NCBI GenBank assembly: GCA_021234155.1
Contig: JAJEKV010000014.1
Span: forward strand, 12,939,836-13,003,835
Length of the DNA stretch: 64,000 nt
DNA from: Isoetes taiwanensis
Taxonomy: Eukaryota; Streptophyta; Lycopodiopsida; Isoetales; Isoetaceae
Reading direction: 5' to 3'
Program-made: the position numbers and the translations under genes
Shown: piece by piece, positions 10,831 to 22,876 of the stretch
Layout: every line of letters starts with the position of its first letter
Position numbering within the stretch: the first letter of the stretch is position 1
The notes under the pieces: model-generated
What the model saw: the letters and a program-made list of their open reading frames with translations, nothing else
Database searches by the model: none
What the model was told of the DNA's origin: nothing

Positions 10831-13800
10831 ACAATAACCACATGGTCCAAAACCGAAATGACTCTCAAGATTTAAAGTGCCAATGCAAAGCTAGACAATG
10901 AAAATAATTGAGGCAATAAATGAGGTACGATGATGGAAGCAAAATATAAGATACGTTAATTACATGCTTACCCTTTAATACAAAAGCAAAGATTAAGATC
11001 TGATAAATGATTTCCATTGAAGAAGAATCAAATCCCATACCTAATAGAAATATAAACAAGCAAAACGCATCATTTGCAATCGCTATAGAAAATGGAGACT
11101 CTCAAAATTGGGATGATAATGATATTCCTACCTCGGACGCAACATCAACTCACCGGTAAGGAAGGAGAACTGGCTGGCAGGTGGGTCTGCTGGTTCGCTG
11201 ACAAATGACTCTTATACAATCGAGCATAGGAGAAGTCCCATGATGTTCAAGGTCCTGTTTGGTATTCGATTTAGAAACTAATCGTGATTCTTCTTTGGTT
11301 TGCCTTTCAAACCCAATACAAGAACTATTCCTGCGTGAGTATATCCAGTATTTATCTTCCTCGAGTTAATGCCGCAAAACTTTCCAAACTTTGCATATGT
11401 ATTTATCTTCCAGTTTATCCCTCCTTGAGGCACTTTCAAGAAAACTATGATATTGGTTACTCACCAAAACATAAAGCCCTCGCGAATCAAATTTAATTCA
11501 AATGAAAAACATATAAAGTATTCATGCTACACCGCAATCTCTACACGCCCACACACTATCTCTACAGCATTCATGCTACACGCGAAACTCTTACATGTCT
11601 TTGCACTGCTGCAAAAACTGGTGGATGCCACCATGTCCGAGCCCCCACGCATCGCTTTGTCCCGCATGTAAACATGGAGGAGCGCCTACCGCATCTGTGG
11701 GTCCAAAAAGGCACTAGGAACCGATTGCACAAATAGTTGGAGCAATGCCACGGCCAAGACAAGTCCGAATGCCCCATTCTAAACACATCTTGCAAACGAG
11801 TTCAGAACATGATCTTGCAAACGAAGTTCGAAAAACATTCTTAAGACAGTATCTATTACCATATTCGAATGGAGCCCGTGATTCACCGATTGCAATAAAA
11901 CATGGAGGAGCTACCAACAAGACCGACCGAAGGCGTAGATTTTTTTCAAAACATAAGATGAAGCACAGAAAATCATAAGAAGAGTATTCCCTCACAGGCA
12001 CACTAAGTTTGGCTAGCACCGAAACATAGAGGAGCACCGCCAAGACTCCCTCTAGAAGGCATTGTGCGCTTCCAGATCACAAACGCTTTTCTAAAAAGAA
12101 AGGCATGCATTTTGCGTAATCACAAAAGAAAGGCAATGTGCATTTTACGTAATCACAAAAGAAAGGCAATGTGTGTTTACTGATGGTCACATTCAAGAAG
12201 AAATGTACACTCCCTCCACATCTGGCCATAATAAACAACGGTAGGCTACCGCGACTACGCCCAAATGGATGAGCTTTTCCACCGAAGTTATATTTTGAAA
12301 TGATCTTCAACTTTTCTTTCCAATTTTTCCCAAACTAACTTCTTAGATATTTTAAATGAAAGTGGACTTCTTTTTAAAAATGATAACAATTTAAAGGAAG
12401 CACAATTTTCCTCGGGTTTTGCAAATAAACCGACAATTCCATAACGTATATAATTAATGTGATAAATTTTAAACTAAGAAAGGTAAAAGTAATTATCTTT
12501 ACTAAATCAGAGTAGTGCATTTTGCTAATTATGATTATTCGTGGGCCCAAATTTAACGTAAGTAAGGGGATTTAATGTGTTAACGGATTTTCTGTATTAG
12601 CATTCTAGTCTCGCGATAGGGTGTATCTCCGTAGAAGTACTCCAGAATTTTTTTCTCAAGCAATGGCTGCAAACGATTGTGAGATTCTTGCTTTCATCGC
12701 AAATGACGGATAGTCACATCACCGTAAACGATTGAGAATGGTATGCACTTTCGAGAATGGAGAGAATGTCAACCCGGCCGAGGAAAATGGCTGATAGCTT
12801 TCACCTCAGGATAAATTGTTTTCAATTCTCAGTGGGAGAAATTGTGTGGAAGTTTTGAGTCAAGAGGGGTGATAGTGTATGGCCCTATCATGTAATGGGA
12901 ACTTTGTAAAAGGCACTCCCCCTCCTCCCATCGAAATCAACACCTCATGCACCTATAATTGTTGATAGTCCCAATCTAACATATTCTTTGAGAGCAATGT
13001 AAAACATTGTTGTATCCACGCTTCGCATAGTTGATAGTTTTGGATCTAGCAAATTGAAAAGATTGTGTTCATCCGCTTCGCGACCAACATCAACAAGCCG
13101 GGCTTCCACCCCTCCCATTACAATGGCAATGTAGTATTTGAGCTGCCTCCAAATGAATTGAGTTCTATGTATGTATGGAAAGAAAGCCTCGATCCACATC
13201 TATGGACCAAACCGAAGACAAGTCACTCCATTCGATGGCATAGTTAAATATTCCAAGTGTTGTGGTCATTTAAGGTGCATGAATCCCACATGTGACTATT
13301 TTCTTTCTAGAAGTCTACCAAAATGATGTCCAAAAGGAGTTGAACTATGAAGCAACAACCTTCACTTGGCCCCATATCACGATCACATGGAGTGCTCGCT
13401 GTGAGTACTGTGGAGGAGCAGCCAACATGCCCGCACTATGCGCTTGTGTGATATATTATGTTATACCAGACGGCCACATTATTACAAGATTTCTCATTAG
13501 CCCTTCATGCCGGTACACATAACCATCCTATCGTGACCCTCCAACTCGCGAAGAATTAAATTTGCTACACCAAATGGTGAATAGTAGACTTTAATGCTTC
13601 AATAGGAAGCAAAAAGGGGCAAACAGATAATAAATGGAGGTAGCCATGGAGATCACTATCAACAAACTTGTTGATTAACCATCGACGTGGATGACATACG
13701 CTTTGTGGGGAGATAGAATAGATAACTGGTGAAGCAACTTCAACCCCTTGCAAATAAAAAAAGAAGGTATTCTTTTCTCACCCAGTTACCTTTCAATTGT

Positions 13801-15880
13801 AACTATTTCATTATGCTTATTTTCTAAAATTGCCTTTGTTGTAGGATACCAAAGGATAAATAAGAGTCTTGAAACTAAAGTCCACCAAAAGATGGCTTGG
13901 AAAGATCATATACTTAAAAACAAAGATCAAAATATCAATTTTTCATGGTTCCAAGTTTCCATACCACTTCATGACGAGGACAATGGCCTGGCAGAGCTAT
14001 GTCTTCGTGTCCACACCAGGAGCCTGCCTCGAGTGGAGCTCACAACGTATCGCGCCCGTGAGGAGACTTAGAAGACTCTTCGGGTCCATTTTGGACCACG
14101 TGAAAACGACCGTGTGGACTACTTTAGCATGCCATGTGTACCCACCCTAGGTATTATTATTTGTTTTCTTTTTACTTTCAATGGTCATTTTAAAATATTA
14201 AAAGCACCTCTTCGAAATGTTCAAGATAGCGCTGCCTTCTTACAATAGCAAATATGTGATATGAAAACGAGGACACGGAAGCTCGTGAGATAAAAGTTCG
14301 GAATAAGCTAAACAAAGTCATGGTAATTAAAGAACTCCAACACCCGGCCAGCCTAAAGGATTCATGGCGCACGGCTCGTTAATTGGAATGCCATTCGAAA
14401 TGTGATTCAATGATGGCCCCATGGAAGGAAAGGAACTTGGTTGTAAATTCCATTGGGGAACAGGGCTATTCTCAAAGACACACACAAATAAGTACATATC
14501 ACAAGAACATAGACAAGAGCATCTGAATTTGTGTGGCCTCGGAGATCCGCGACTAACCCGCTAAGATGTCAAGTTGCTTTTCTAATATCACAATTGGTGG
14601 TCCGAAAACTAGCCCTTCTCGGGAATAAGTTCCTTAGGTTCATGGCTAGCATGGTGGCATCAAAGAGAGCGCATGGGGCAACTTTATGGAGGATGGAGTG
14701 AATCTAGCAACCGTGAGCTCAAATCCCTAACACACCAATCTATCCCAATCTGCATGCCAGTTGGTTGGCATCAAGAGGGTATGGAATAGATTATCCTTGT
14801 AATGATGCATGCTTGTGGTGACCGATGGCCGTGGCGGCCGCAAAGTGCAAAAGTGCAGCCCATAGAGAACATAATTTTTGTTGGAATAGGTCTAGGTATG
14901 GATACTTTGATGCGCAGAATGGGCACCCCCAATGACCAGTAATGTTACCCCGGCCCCGGCCAGGCCAAGCAGCGGAACTCTAAGTAGCCATATAGTGGAA
15001 TACCACCCATTCATGCCGTTCAGAGGAAATAATCAGACTATTCTAAAAAGGACCAGAGATAGTACGTATCATTATAGCAAGGATGTAGGTTCCAAGTAGT
15101 CATCGCGGCTGCAAGAGGGGCCCCATACCATTTAGAGTTAGGTAGATGCTCAAAGAAACTAATATAATTTTTGATGATGCTACATATCTTGTACAGGAGT
15201 ATGATATGCCGCCAGAGGATGGGCTAATCAAGAACAGAGCCTGGTAGTAAAATAAGATGTCAAGGTAGAATCAAGTCCAATGGTCAAGATGCAATTCTCG
15301 AAAATTAGTAGGGCAATGCATTTAATCCACTATTGCACCAGCGCTTCACCGGGCAAAGGAAAGAAAATGGTAGAGAGGTCACCAATAGTTAGTTTTGGTT
15401 TTGCCCCTCAAAATGCGCAGCATACCTACTATCCAACAGGTCATAGCCACACCTTGGGTTGGCTTGCCACTACAAGTGTAGTTGGAAATTGTGAGAAAGG
15501 AAATTTTTCATTAGAGGGATTAATCCAAGGAGCTCAATTCCCAATGTGACTAGTGTGAATTCTCCTATCTGCTAATGTACTCTCTTCCCACTTCATGGAA
15601 CGCTTTGGGAAGCGCATGAACAAAGTAGGGAAGTTTTGTGTAGAAGTTTAATGTGCTTAATCAAGCTTTACAACTAGAGGTGTGATATTGAGTCCATAAA
15701 GGTCAATATCCACCACACGGATGTTGAGTACCAAAAGGCCGACCGTATGAAACTTATACAAAGAAGGGTCTGCAGTTAACTCCCACATGCACATGCCCGA
15801 TTTCATGGTCGGCAGAGATGAAAGGGTATATATTCCATGCAAAACATCCGATGTAATGATTTTAAGCTAAAGTCCCTCAA
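10831..15880. other. Long stretch with no supported gene
   Basis: All open frames here are short, overlap on both strands and show no family motif I recognise. The only clear structure is a small tandem repeat at 12093-12178. Base composition is mixed and the stretch reads like decayed repeat DNA. A frame at 12945-13199 on the minus strand and others near 13.3-14.1 kb have ordinary amino-acid composition but no supporting features. Confidence 0.5.
12093..12178. repeat. Short tandem repeat, period ~32 bp
   Basis: Two and a half units share aaaagaaaggcaatgtg and tacgtaatcac or tgcgtaatcac. The units differ by a few substitutions. Confidence 0.85.
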
Positions 15881-17100
15881 CCATGACCCTAGGTTTTTTT
15901 GACATCATTCACCAGATTGACAGAGGATGTGATAGATCAGTGTGCATCCCCGCCTCCCAAATAATAATGATGGTATTGTGTGTTACGAATGGTGTTGAGC
16001 TTTATGGTGTTGGGTATTTGTGTATACGCGATGTTCTTCATTCATGTGTTATTGTGTGTTGCACCATGGTGTCAACTCTACATATAGTGCTTTGGAATTT
16101 ATTTTATATATATTGTTGAGCATTGATATTGTGTGTGGTATTGAAATATTAAGTTCCTAACTTATAGTATTATCTTTGAATTTATCCGTGTTGTCTAGCT
16201 ATTATGTTTACACCTTTGTGCAATTTTCATCTAGGTGCAACGCAACATATGGTATATGAGAAATCCTTTGCTCAAAAATTACCATCCCTTATGCCGCTTT
16301 AAAAATATGTTTATATGGGATGACAACCGCCAACAAATTCTTGGTATTGGTGATCTCCCATTACGAGCTCATTCGAATTCATTCTTTATGTGGTGTTTTA
16401 CATGTTCCTCGCTTTACATCGCCATTTACTTTCTCTCGCTTTCTCATTAACTGATGCTTGGTATTCATCTTTACTTTGATGAGTTATTTTGCTACCTTTG
16501 AAAGATGGCTTAATACTTGGTAATCGGGTACGCGCCATCACAATTTATATGAGTACCGAATTGCTACATGGTCTAAATCTATGCCTTAACAAGCATCCAC
16601 ATCCCGATGGAGATTTACGGCATGGACGCTTTTGTCATGCCTCTTTCACCTTGTTGGACATGTAGCTTATTACGGTGTTAACGGCTTCGATGGATTCCTG
16701 CACCTTGGCACCATGTGAGGTTTGTGTACTGGTAAGCCTTGTATTCCAAGCATTCTTTTAATCATGTTGGACCTCGTACATCTTCTATTTTGAGTTGGTC
16801 CATATGACCTTTGTGACCATTGCCACTACCACTTGCGGTGCTTATATTTTCTCTTAATCATTGATGATTACTCACGCTATTCTTTCATCTTTTTCTCTCA
16901 AGAAGAAATCTGATGTTTTCTCAACGCTCGTAAGTGTACCGCACGTAGTTTCCATTGTGGACACCTAAATTTCCAAATCCTCGTTTTACACAACGACCAT
17001 TTCCTCGACTGCCTCAGAGGGATCCGCTGCATGCCGCTTTAAATCAAAACCTACTATAATCCAAATAGCACGGCTAGCTCTTAGTGTATGGATTTCGAAA
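15880..17100 (+). mobile_element. Degenerate Ty1-copia retrotransposon, protease to integrase
   Basis: Short, frame-broken matches follow the canonical copia order. The protease remnant reads LGATQHM (about 16231-16251), replacing the usual DSGAT. It is followed, one frame over, by KNYHPL, IWDDNRQQILGIGDLPL (about 16290-16360) and CGVLHVPRF near 16393. An integrase zinc-finger signature follows as RHGRFCH (about 16619-16640) and CEVC (about 16715). The integrase core reads LIIDDYSRYSFIFF (about 16855-16895). Stops and frameshifts between the motifs show it is dead. I cannot define LTRs. A block at 15931-16006 is shared with 17917-17985. Confidence 0.8.
15931..16006. repeat. Direct repeat shared by two copia fragments (mate at 17917-17985)
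   Basis: Both sites share ccaaataataatgatggtat and then tacgaatggtgttg, with small indels. At 17.9 kb it follows the gag knuckle; at 15.9 kb it precedes the protease motif. Together they outline one ancestral gag-to-protease order present in two separate remnants. Confidence 0.85.
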
Positions 17101-17479
17101 GATTCTATCCATGTTGATGTTGATCAATTTATCATATCCAAGAGGTCCGGAATTATTTAGAAAAGTTTACAATAAGAGAACAAAAAGCAAGAAGTCCTTT
17201 TTTGAAGAGGAGTTTGGCAAATCTCCAATATGATTCATCAAGTACCTAGAACTCATGTTGATCATCGCTTCAAAGAAATAATTGAACAATTGGTCACGAG
17301 CGCCTATATCCAAAGATGAATTGGTGATGTAGCTATTGGAAACTTTTCCATCCTCCTCTAATCGGGGTCATCATTTCTATATTGATGAATAAGAAGCATG
17401 TTACTTTTGAAGACGCTGCGGTGAATCCTTAGAAGATCATGTGCTACTGAGTTATTGCACCCCCCGACGCGCCAAAGAC

Positions 17480-17985
17480 ACCGTGAATGGTTGCAAGATA
17501 CAAGGAAAAGAAACCCACCTTCCTCGAAGTTCCAACAAAGAAAAAGATTTTCGGCCTTTGGTCGTGGTTATGATGGATCCTTTGGTCGTGGTTATGGTCG
17601 TAGTAGTGTGTATGGTCGCAGTGGATTATAATGGTCGCCATGATTATAACACTTTTGTCGTAGAGTGGATATGGACGGGTCGGTGGGTCGCGTGGATATC
17701 AATACAGATATCAATCTATTATGTGAATATTGTGGTCGTGATGGCCATGGCATTGCAAGATGCTTTGATAGAAAAGAGGATGAGAAACCAGACATGGAAG
17801 CTAATTGTGTTAATACATCACTTGATAGTGAAATGTGATATGGTGTGGAAAGAAACGGGTTTTGACATCCCGTACAAGCTTAGTACAAATGTTTTAGGAG
17901 TACCGAATAACATGGTGATAGATTCAGTGCATCCCCGCTCCCAAATAATAATGATGGTATTGTGTTACGAATGGTGTTGGAGCTG
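17480..17985 (+). mobile_element. Degenerate copia gag fragment with CCHC zinc knuckle
   Basis: The frame starting with TGT at 17722 reads CEYCGRDGHGIARC (17722-17763), a perfect CX2CX4HX4C knuckle typical of retrotransposon gag. Upstream, the same protein type is suggested by GRGYDGSFGRGYGRSS-like glycine- and arginine-rich sequence (about 17560-17615). A long open frame at 17441-18163 covers the same DNA but is in a different frame from the knuckle, so it is not the gag frame. The fragment lies downstream of integrase motifs, so gag and pol here come from different or rearranged insertions. Confidence 0.75.
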
Positions 17986-17989
17986 TTAT

Positions 17990-18083
17990 GGTGGTGGTGG
18001 TGGTGGTGTGTGTAGTGGTGTGTGGTGGTATGATGTGGTGGTGGAGTGGGTGGGGTGTGGTGGTGGGGGGGTGGTGGTGTGGT
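17990..18083 (+). repeat. G/T-rich low-complexity tract
   Basis: About 94 bases of ggt, gt and g-runs on the plus strand, including a run of seven G near 18065. At least a dozen GG pairs are separated by one or two bases, so two-tetrad G-quadruplex folding is conceivable. Imperfect repeats suggest slippage. Confidence 0.9.
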
Positions 18084-19330
18084 ACAAGGTCACAAAATAT
18101 ATCAGTCGTAAACAATCAAGTAACTGTTTTGATTTTCGACCAAAAGGGTATACAAGGCTTTAGAAACCAAAGGGTACATTCCTCCTTATGATAGAAATGC
18201 GGAACACAAATGTGAACAAAAGATATATAAGCCCCATACGCCAGTTCATCTTGGTAAAATCAGATATCAGACTATGATCAGCCTAAAATCGAGGATCAAG
18301 CATGATACGCTCTTTCGGATTGGCATCACAATGCATGACCAAAGCATCCGTAGTTCCGCCCATTATGCGATTCATGAGAGAACCATTTAGATGTAATCAG
18401 TGGACATCCATAAATAAGGTTAGAAATATTTAAAGGAACATGAGATGCAAAGACATACAAAGGAAGGCATACAACTTACTCTATATCTCTACCGTAGACA
18501 AGAGCTTCAACATATTTGTGCATAAATCCCATCACATACAACCCACATGATGTTAAATCGGGTGCCGTGGGCACCTCTACTTCGTCGAACCGACACATTA
18601 TTTCTCTCTTCATGAAATCGACGCCTAGATACTTGACCGAATCGATGTGTGGTTAACATTTGTTATTGCAGCCTACATATCATGAAATTTAGCAGACGGG
18701 TTAGCGAAGAAAAAGCAAAGCAACAACTTAAAGTATTACATACCCTTTGATTGCTTTCTCACTGTAAATCGTGATAACCTTGTAGAGAGGATTCAAGACG
18801 GAATTCAAAAAGCGTAGGATCTTGAATCAGATGGTGCGAAATGAAAAAACGAATTTTAAAGACAAAATGGTCATTCTCAAGGATAGGTGCAAGGATATGA
18901 TGGCATTTAGCTACCACAATCCCTCTTCATCCTCGGGATTTCACTATTTCAATGACATTTAGTGATCCTTCAAATGATTCACCTTTCTTTGGCGGGTAGC
19001 TTCTTAAACCTTATATAGCTGTAAGCAGATAAAAGATTTTTTTTTATCTTCCACCGAAAAGGCAATGTCTCATACAAGCACCTGGATTAGATTAAGATTA
19101 ACATTAGAGACAAGGAATAGCAAAAAAAATAGCCTTGGTTACAACCAGGTTATTACTCCCATAAAAAGATCCACTAAAGCGGCCTTACCATTTTAGGAGT
19201 TAGTTGCACATAAAATTGTTATGTCGATGCAACCACTTTTCATTTTGCCACGGACCGCTTCTTGAAATGGCGTGGAATGGCGGAATTCCATAAGTTTATC
19301 CTTTGTCATCATTTAAATTTGGTCGATCCA
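18084..19330. other. No clear gene; possible exon fragment on the minus strand
   Basis: Minus-strand sequence 18475-18650 is open for about 57 codons with ordinary composition (KYLGVDFMKREIMCRF, then VEVPTAPDLTSCGLYVMGF). It ends at a plausible donor, GA|GTAAGTT. A second minus-strand open piece near 18260-18370 reads MGGTTDALVMHCDANPKE. I do not recognise a family, and upstream stop codons leave no intact gene. Nothing else in this stretch has a signal I can support. Confidence 0.3.
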
Positions 19331-19331
19331 A

Positions 19332-19600
19332 GATGTTAGTGTCATATTAACAATTGATCCATAACAATAAAGCATAAATTGATGCCTTCTTAACTGCTTC
19401 CAGTTGGTTTAGACCTCGCAAAACGAGTAGAATATAATAAGCTACTGAAGCATAAGTAAGTCAATGTTAGTGTCATATTAACAATTGATCCATGACAATA
19501 AACATAAATTGATACCTTCCAATCCTACGCTTCCAAAGTGGGTTTAGACCCGCAAAACGAGTAAAATATAAATAAGCTTATAAGTATAAGTAAGTCAATG
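19332..19600. repeat. Tandem doublet, period ~132 bp
   Basis: Two units share tgttagtgtcatattaacaa, then ttgatcc, cataaattgat, ggtttagac and gcaaaacgagta. They differ by several substitutions and small indels. Confidence 0.85.
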
Positions 19601-21598
19601 CAAGCTAGCAATTACCGCTTTGGTATGTCCCCCCGCCTGGTTTGCACTCTTTTTTCCAAATTGCTTTGGCATCAGCTTTGACCATCAATTTAGTCGCTGC
19701 CTTGGCTGCAATCTCCAAGGCTTCTTCAACATCATCTAGCTCCTTTGAATCGTCAGCGAAGTCTCAAGACAAGAAAGTGCTTCATTCTAATGTTTTGAAA
19801 GCAAGACAAAAAGAAACACGCATCCGCCAAAGAACAAGCCTTTTCCCTCAACTTGAAAAACAAAGAGCCTTCAGTGGATCGCTTTCAATGTCGCCACCAA
19901 CATCTTCAGTAATTTTATCCAAAACACGCCAACGTAAGTTTCAAAATACAAAAAAAAATAGAAACCCCAAAAGGAGAGAGAATTACTTTCCTTGGCTTTC
20001 AAATTAGTTGTCCAATAATAGCAAATCTACTCACTTGTGGGATCTTTTGGAAAAACAACCTCCACCGTAAAATATTGAACATTAGTGAACTCTAACTACA
20101 ACAGATGCAATCTTAATGTAATCGAATGTAATCACCCTACCTTCCACATACCCTCTGTCTCCAAATCTCGCACCGATTGCTTATGAGTTGTTGCAATTCT
20201 CAAAGGTGATGTAGATGTGGATGGACTTCCAACATCGATAGCGGCAGATTTTGTGCCGTGTTCAAAGAATTGGGATGTCCGAGAATGGTAAATGCAACCC
20301 CTTCTCAATAACATTCTTCTTTTCACCTACAACATGAAATTTTGCTATATTCGAAATTTAAGCATAGTGCACCTAAACATGAATTGTTTAGTTTACTTTC
20401 AGCTTTTACTTCTTCCTTTCTTGATACTACCCTATGTCCGCATTGACACAATTAAGTGTCAATAAGAAATGTAAACACTTGATTCGTAATCAAGGGAGAT
20501 GTAGAGTAGATAGAAGCAAAATCAAGAAAAACAATCGAGATGCAAATCAAAAACGTAACAAATGTTAATTACATGCAAGTAGATTTTACTACAGCAAACT
20601 TTCTTCACGATAAATGTAACGACAAAATAGAAGTACATTAGTGGCACATAGCTATCACAATGTAAAGGAAACCAAATACTAAATTCAAATGTGTTTGAGA
20701 ACAAAATATTTTATCAAATACACCCTATCAAATACATCATTCAGCATTGAATGTAAAGGAAAGTCAAATACCAAATTCATATGCATTTCATCACATGTAA
20801 ATGCAAAGTATACCAATGCAATACACCCTATTAATACACCCCCAAAAGGAATCTTAAAAGCACTTCATGGCACATGTAAATGTAAAGTGACGTGCAAATA
20901 CATTTCTCTTTACAAGAAAGACAAAACCATCGCTAAAATCAAATGTTAATACAGTTATGTACATGATGGAAAACTAACTACATCTAAGTACACTCAAACT
21001 AATTATGTAATCAAAAATAGAAATAGATGTACCTTCCTAAGGGATTCCTAAATGTCGCAGTCCCTGACCATAAAACAATCATGTACATGTATTCGCTTTT
21101 GAAACCCTGAATATAAGACAAAATAGACACATATGTATGACCACAAAGTGGAGATATTACCATGTCCGAAGTCAAGGCAATCATTGTATTAAATTTAAGT
21201 ATTGCTTATATGTGAGAATGAAGGGCCCGCCTTGTACGTAGTATGGGAGCGGGCTGCAGGCCACTATCGGTCCTGATCTTTCCAAATGCTTAGTCATCTC
21301 CCTTTATTCTATTCTCACAGTTGGAATTAACTTCCAAATCCTTTACAATTTTTTTCAATGGTAAGGCTTTCTAATTCTGCAAATCACCTTTTAAACAATC
21401 AATGGGAATCATTAGAGCATCTAAATCAGCAATATAACTTTGATTTCTCCTCCCTAAATGGGATGCCAAAGCCATTTGCACATCAGTTGGCTTCCCGCTT
21501 GCTTTAAACATGCCATAATGTGAACTGCTCACATATTTTGCATCTTTACTCGCACAAGTCTTGTCAAGAAGCTCTTATCACTCTCTCATGCTTCAAAT
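19601..21598. other. No supported gene
   Basis: Short frames occur on both strands, including a serine- and lysine-rich one at 19642-20007. None shows a conserved motif, a splice pattern or a match to its surroundings. The stretch is AT-rich and probably decayed intergenic or repeat DNA. Confidence 0.45.
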
Positions 21599-22246
21599 TC
21601 AATTTCCATTGTTTTCCTTTTCTCTTTTTAAAGTCTCAGATTCATCAAGCATGGAGGCGTAATCTAATGCTCTTGTTTCCTCCACCTTTTCATCATTTCC
21701 AACCGCTGCCCCAATTTCTACCTGAGGGCATACATTTAATAGATTTAACATTGAAGACTTTATCGTAGCTAATTCTCGCCAGTCGATTCTTTTGAGAGCC
21801 TTTTGAATGAAGATTTGCACTTGTTTTCACCTCATCCCAATCGTAATGCTTACCCTTTGTAATGAAGTGCATATGCTCTTTCGGGCAAAATACAATGGAA
21901 TGTGATGATTTGCAATGTCCCTCCTACAAAAAACGTGCTCATACACGTAAAAAAAATCGCCATCCAACCAGTTTAATCCCCAGACTCTTGATAACCCTAA
22001 CAAATAGGGCTCTGTGAACCCCAAACATCCTCGCACTATTTGCACTAGCCCTCGAAACATGCTATCAAAATTGTTGCTCCTAAGCTGCCTGATGCTTACC
22101 TTTGTCAAACTTCGAGGCGGCAAGACCTCCCCGATCCAAGAAGACCCACTCTTTGAGTTTTCTAAGGCAGTTCTAGTGGGAGACCTTTGGCATGGGCTTT
22201 TACAGGTTTGTTCGTGAGGGAGATTTCTGAGATGTCTTTGTTCCAA
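21599..22246 (-). pseudogene. Unrecognised minus-strand coding remnant
   Basis: Two adjoining minus-strand frames (21827-22246, then 21599-21820) read as a continuous-looking protein separated by one frame change. The first contains LRSNNFDSMFRGLVQIV and WGLNWLDGDFFYVYEHVF. The second contains KRIDWRELATIKSSMLNL and an acidic, charged tail. Composition is globular-protein-like. I cannot name a family. The frame change and lack of a clear start suggest a remnant; a retroelement or a host gene exon are both possible. Confidence 0.35.
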
Positions 22247-22292
22247 GTCAAGCCGGCCATGATCTCTTCCCCCTGCTTCAGCCTCGAAAATG

Positions 22293-22445
22293 CAAGCTTT
22301 TGGCTATGGAGGTCCCGATCTTGGCTATGGAGGTTCGAATATGGATGTCAAGCTTCTGGGCCATGGAGGTTCAATATGGATGTCAAGCTTCGGCTATGGA
22401 GGTCTCGAATATGGATGTCAAGCTTTCTGCCATGGAGGTTGGAGC
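22293..22445 (+). repeat. Tandem repeat, ggctatggaggt units
   Basis: Five occurrences of (g/c)(c/t)atggaggt are spaced about 24-44 bases apart. Three of them are followed by (a)atatggatgtcaagctt. On the plus strand the repeat has no consistent long frame. The repeated motif tolerates variable spacing, so this is a degenerate minisatellite. Confidence 0.85.
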
Positions 22446-22719
22446 GAGGAAGGTTGAAATGAGCGAGGAGAGTTCAAAATTATTTGCCCTATTAATGATT
22501 CATTCCAAGAATAATAATTTTAGGAGGGATTTCCCTTACATTTTGAATTTGTAACGTAAAAATACGCACTTTTTTTTGCCCACCCTTTCATGTTTCTACC
22601 CCAAGGCTACTCCCCTAAAATAATATTATTATCAACTCGTGGTCACCACCTCCCATTGGCCTCCACCTTGGTTCATGGATACCACTCGTCATGATTTTTT
22701 GTGTCTACACACCTACAAT

Positions 22720-22876
22720 TGGTTTCCACATACTAGTGGTTTTCACATACTAGTGGTTGCCACCTACCGTGGCCATTAATTTTGGTTACCACCTACACGT
22801 GGACCAATTTAGTTCTTGGTTGCCACCTACCGTGGACCAATTATGTTCTTGGTTGCCACCTCTACTGGGGACCAAA
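22720..22876 (+). repeat. Degenerate tandem repeat around ccacctaccgtggacca
   Basis: At least five imperfect units of 20-37 bases carry ggtt(g/t)(c/t)cac(c/a)tac followed by a tgg(a/t) motif. The last three, beginning near 22786, also share ggaccaa and ttcttggttgccacc. Confidence 0.75.

Noticed and set aside
17441-18163. A 240-codon plus-strand open frame over the copia gag fragment
   Set aside because: The CCHC knuckle lies in another frame, and the second half runs through the G/T-rich tract, giving a biased peptide. It is a by-product of composition.
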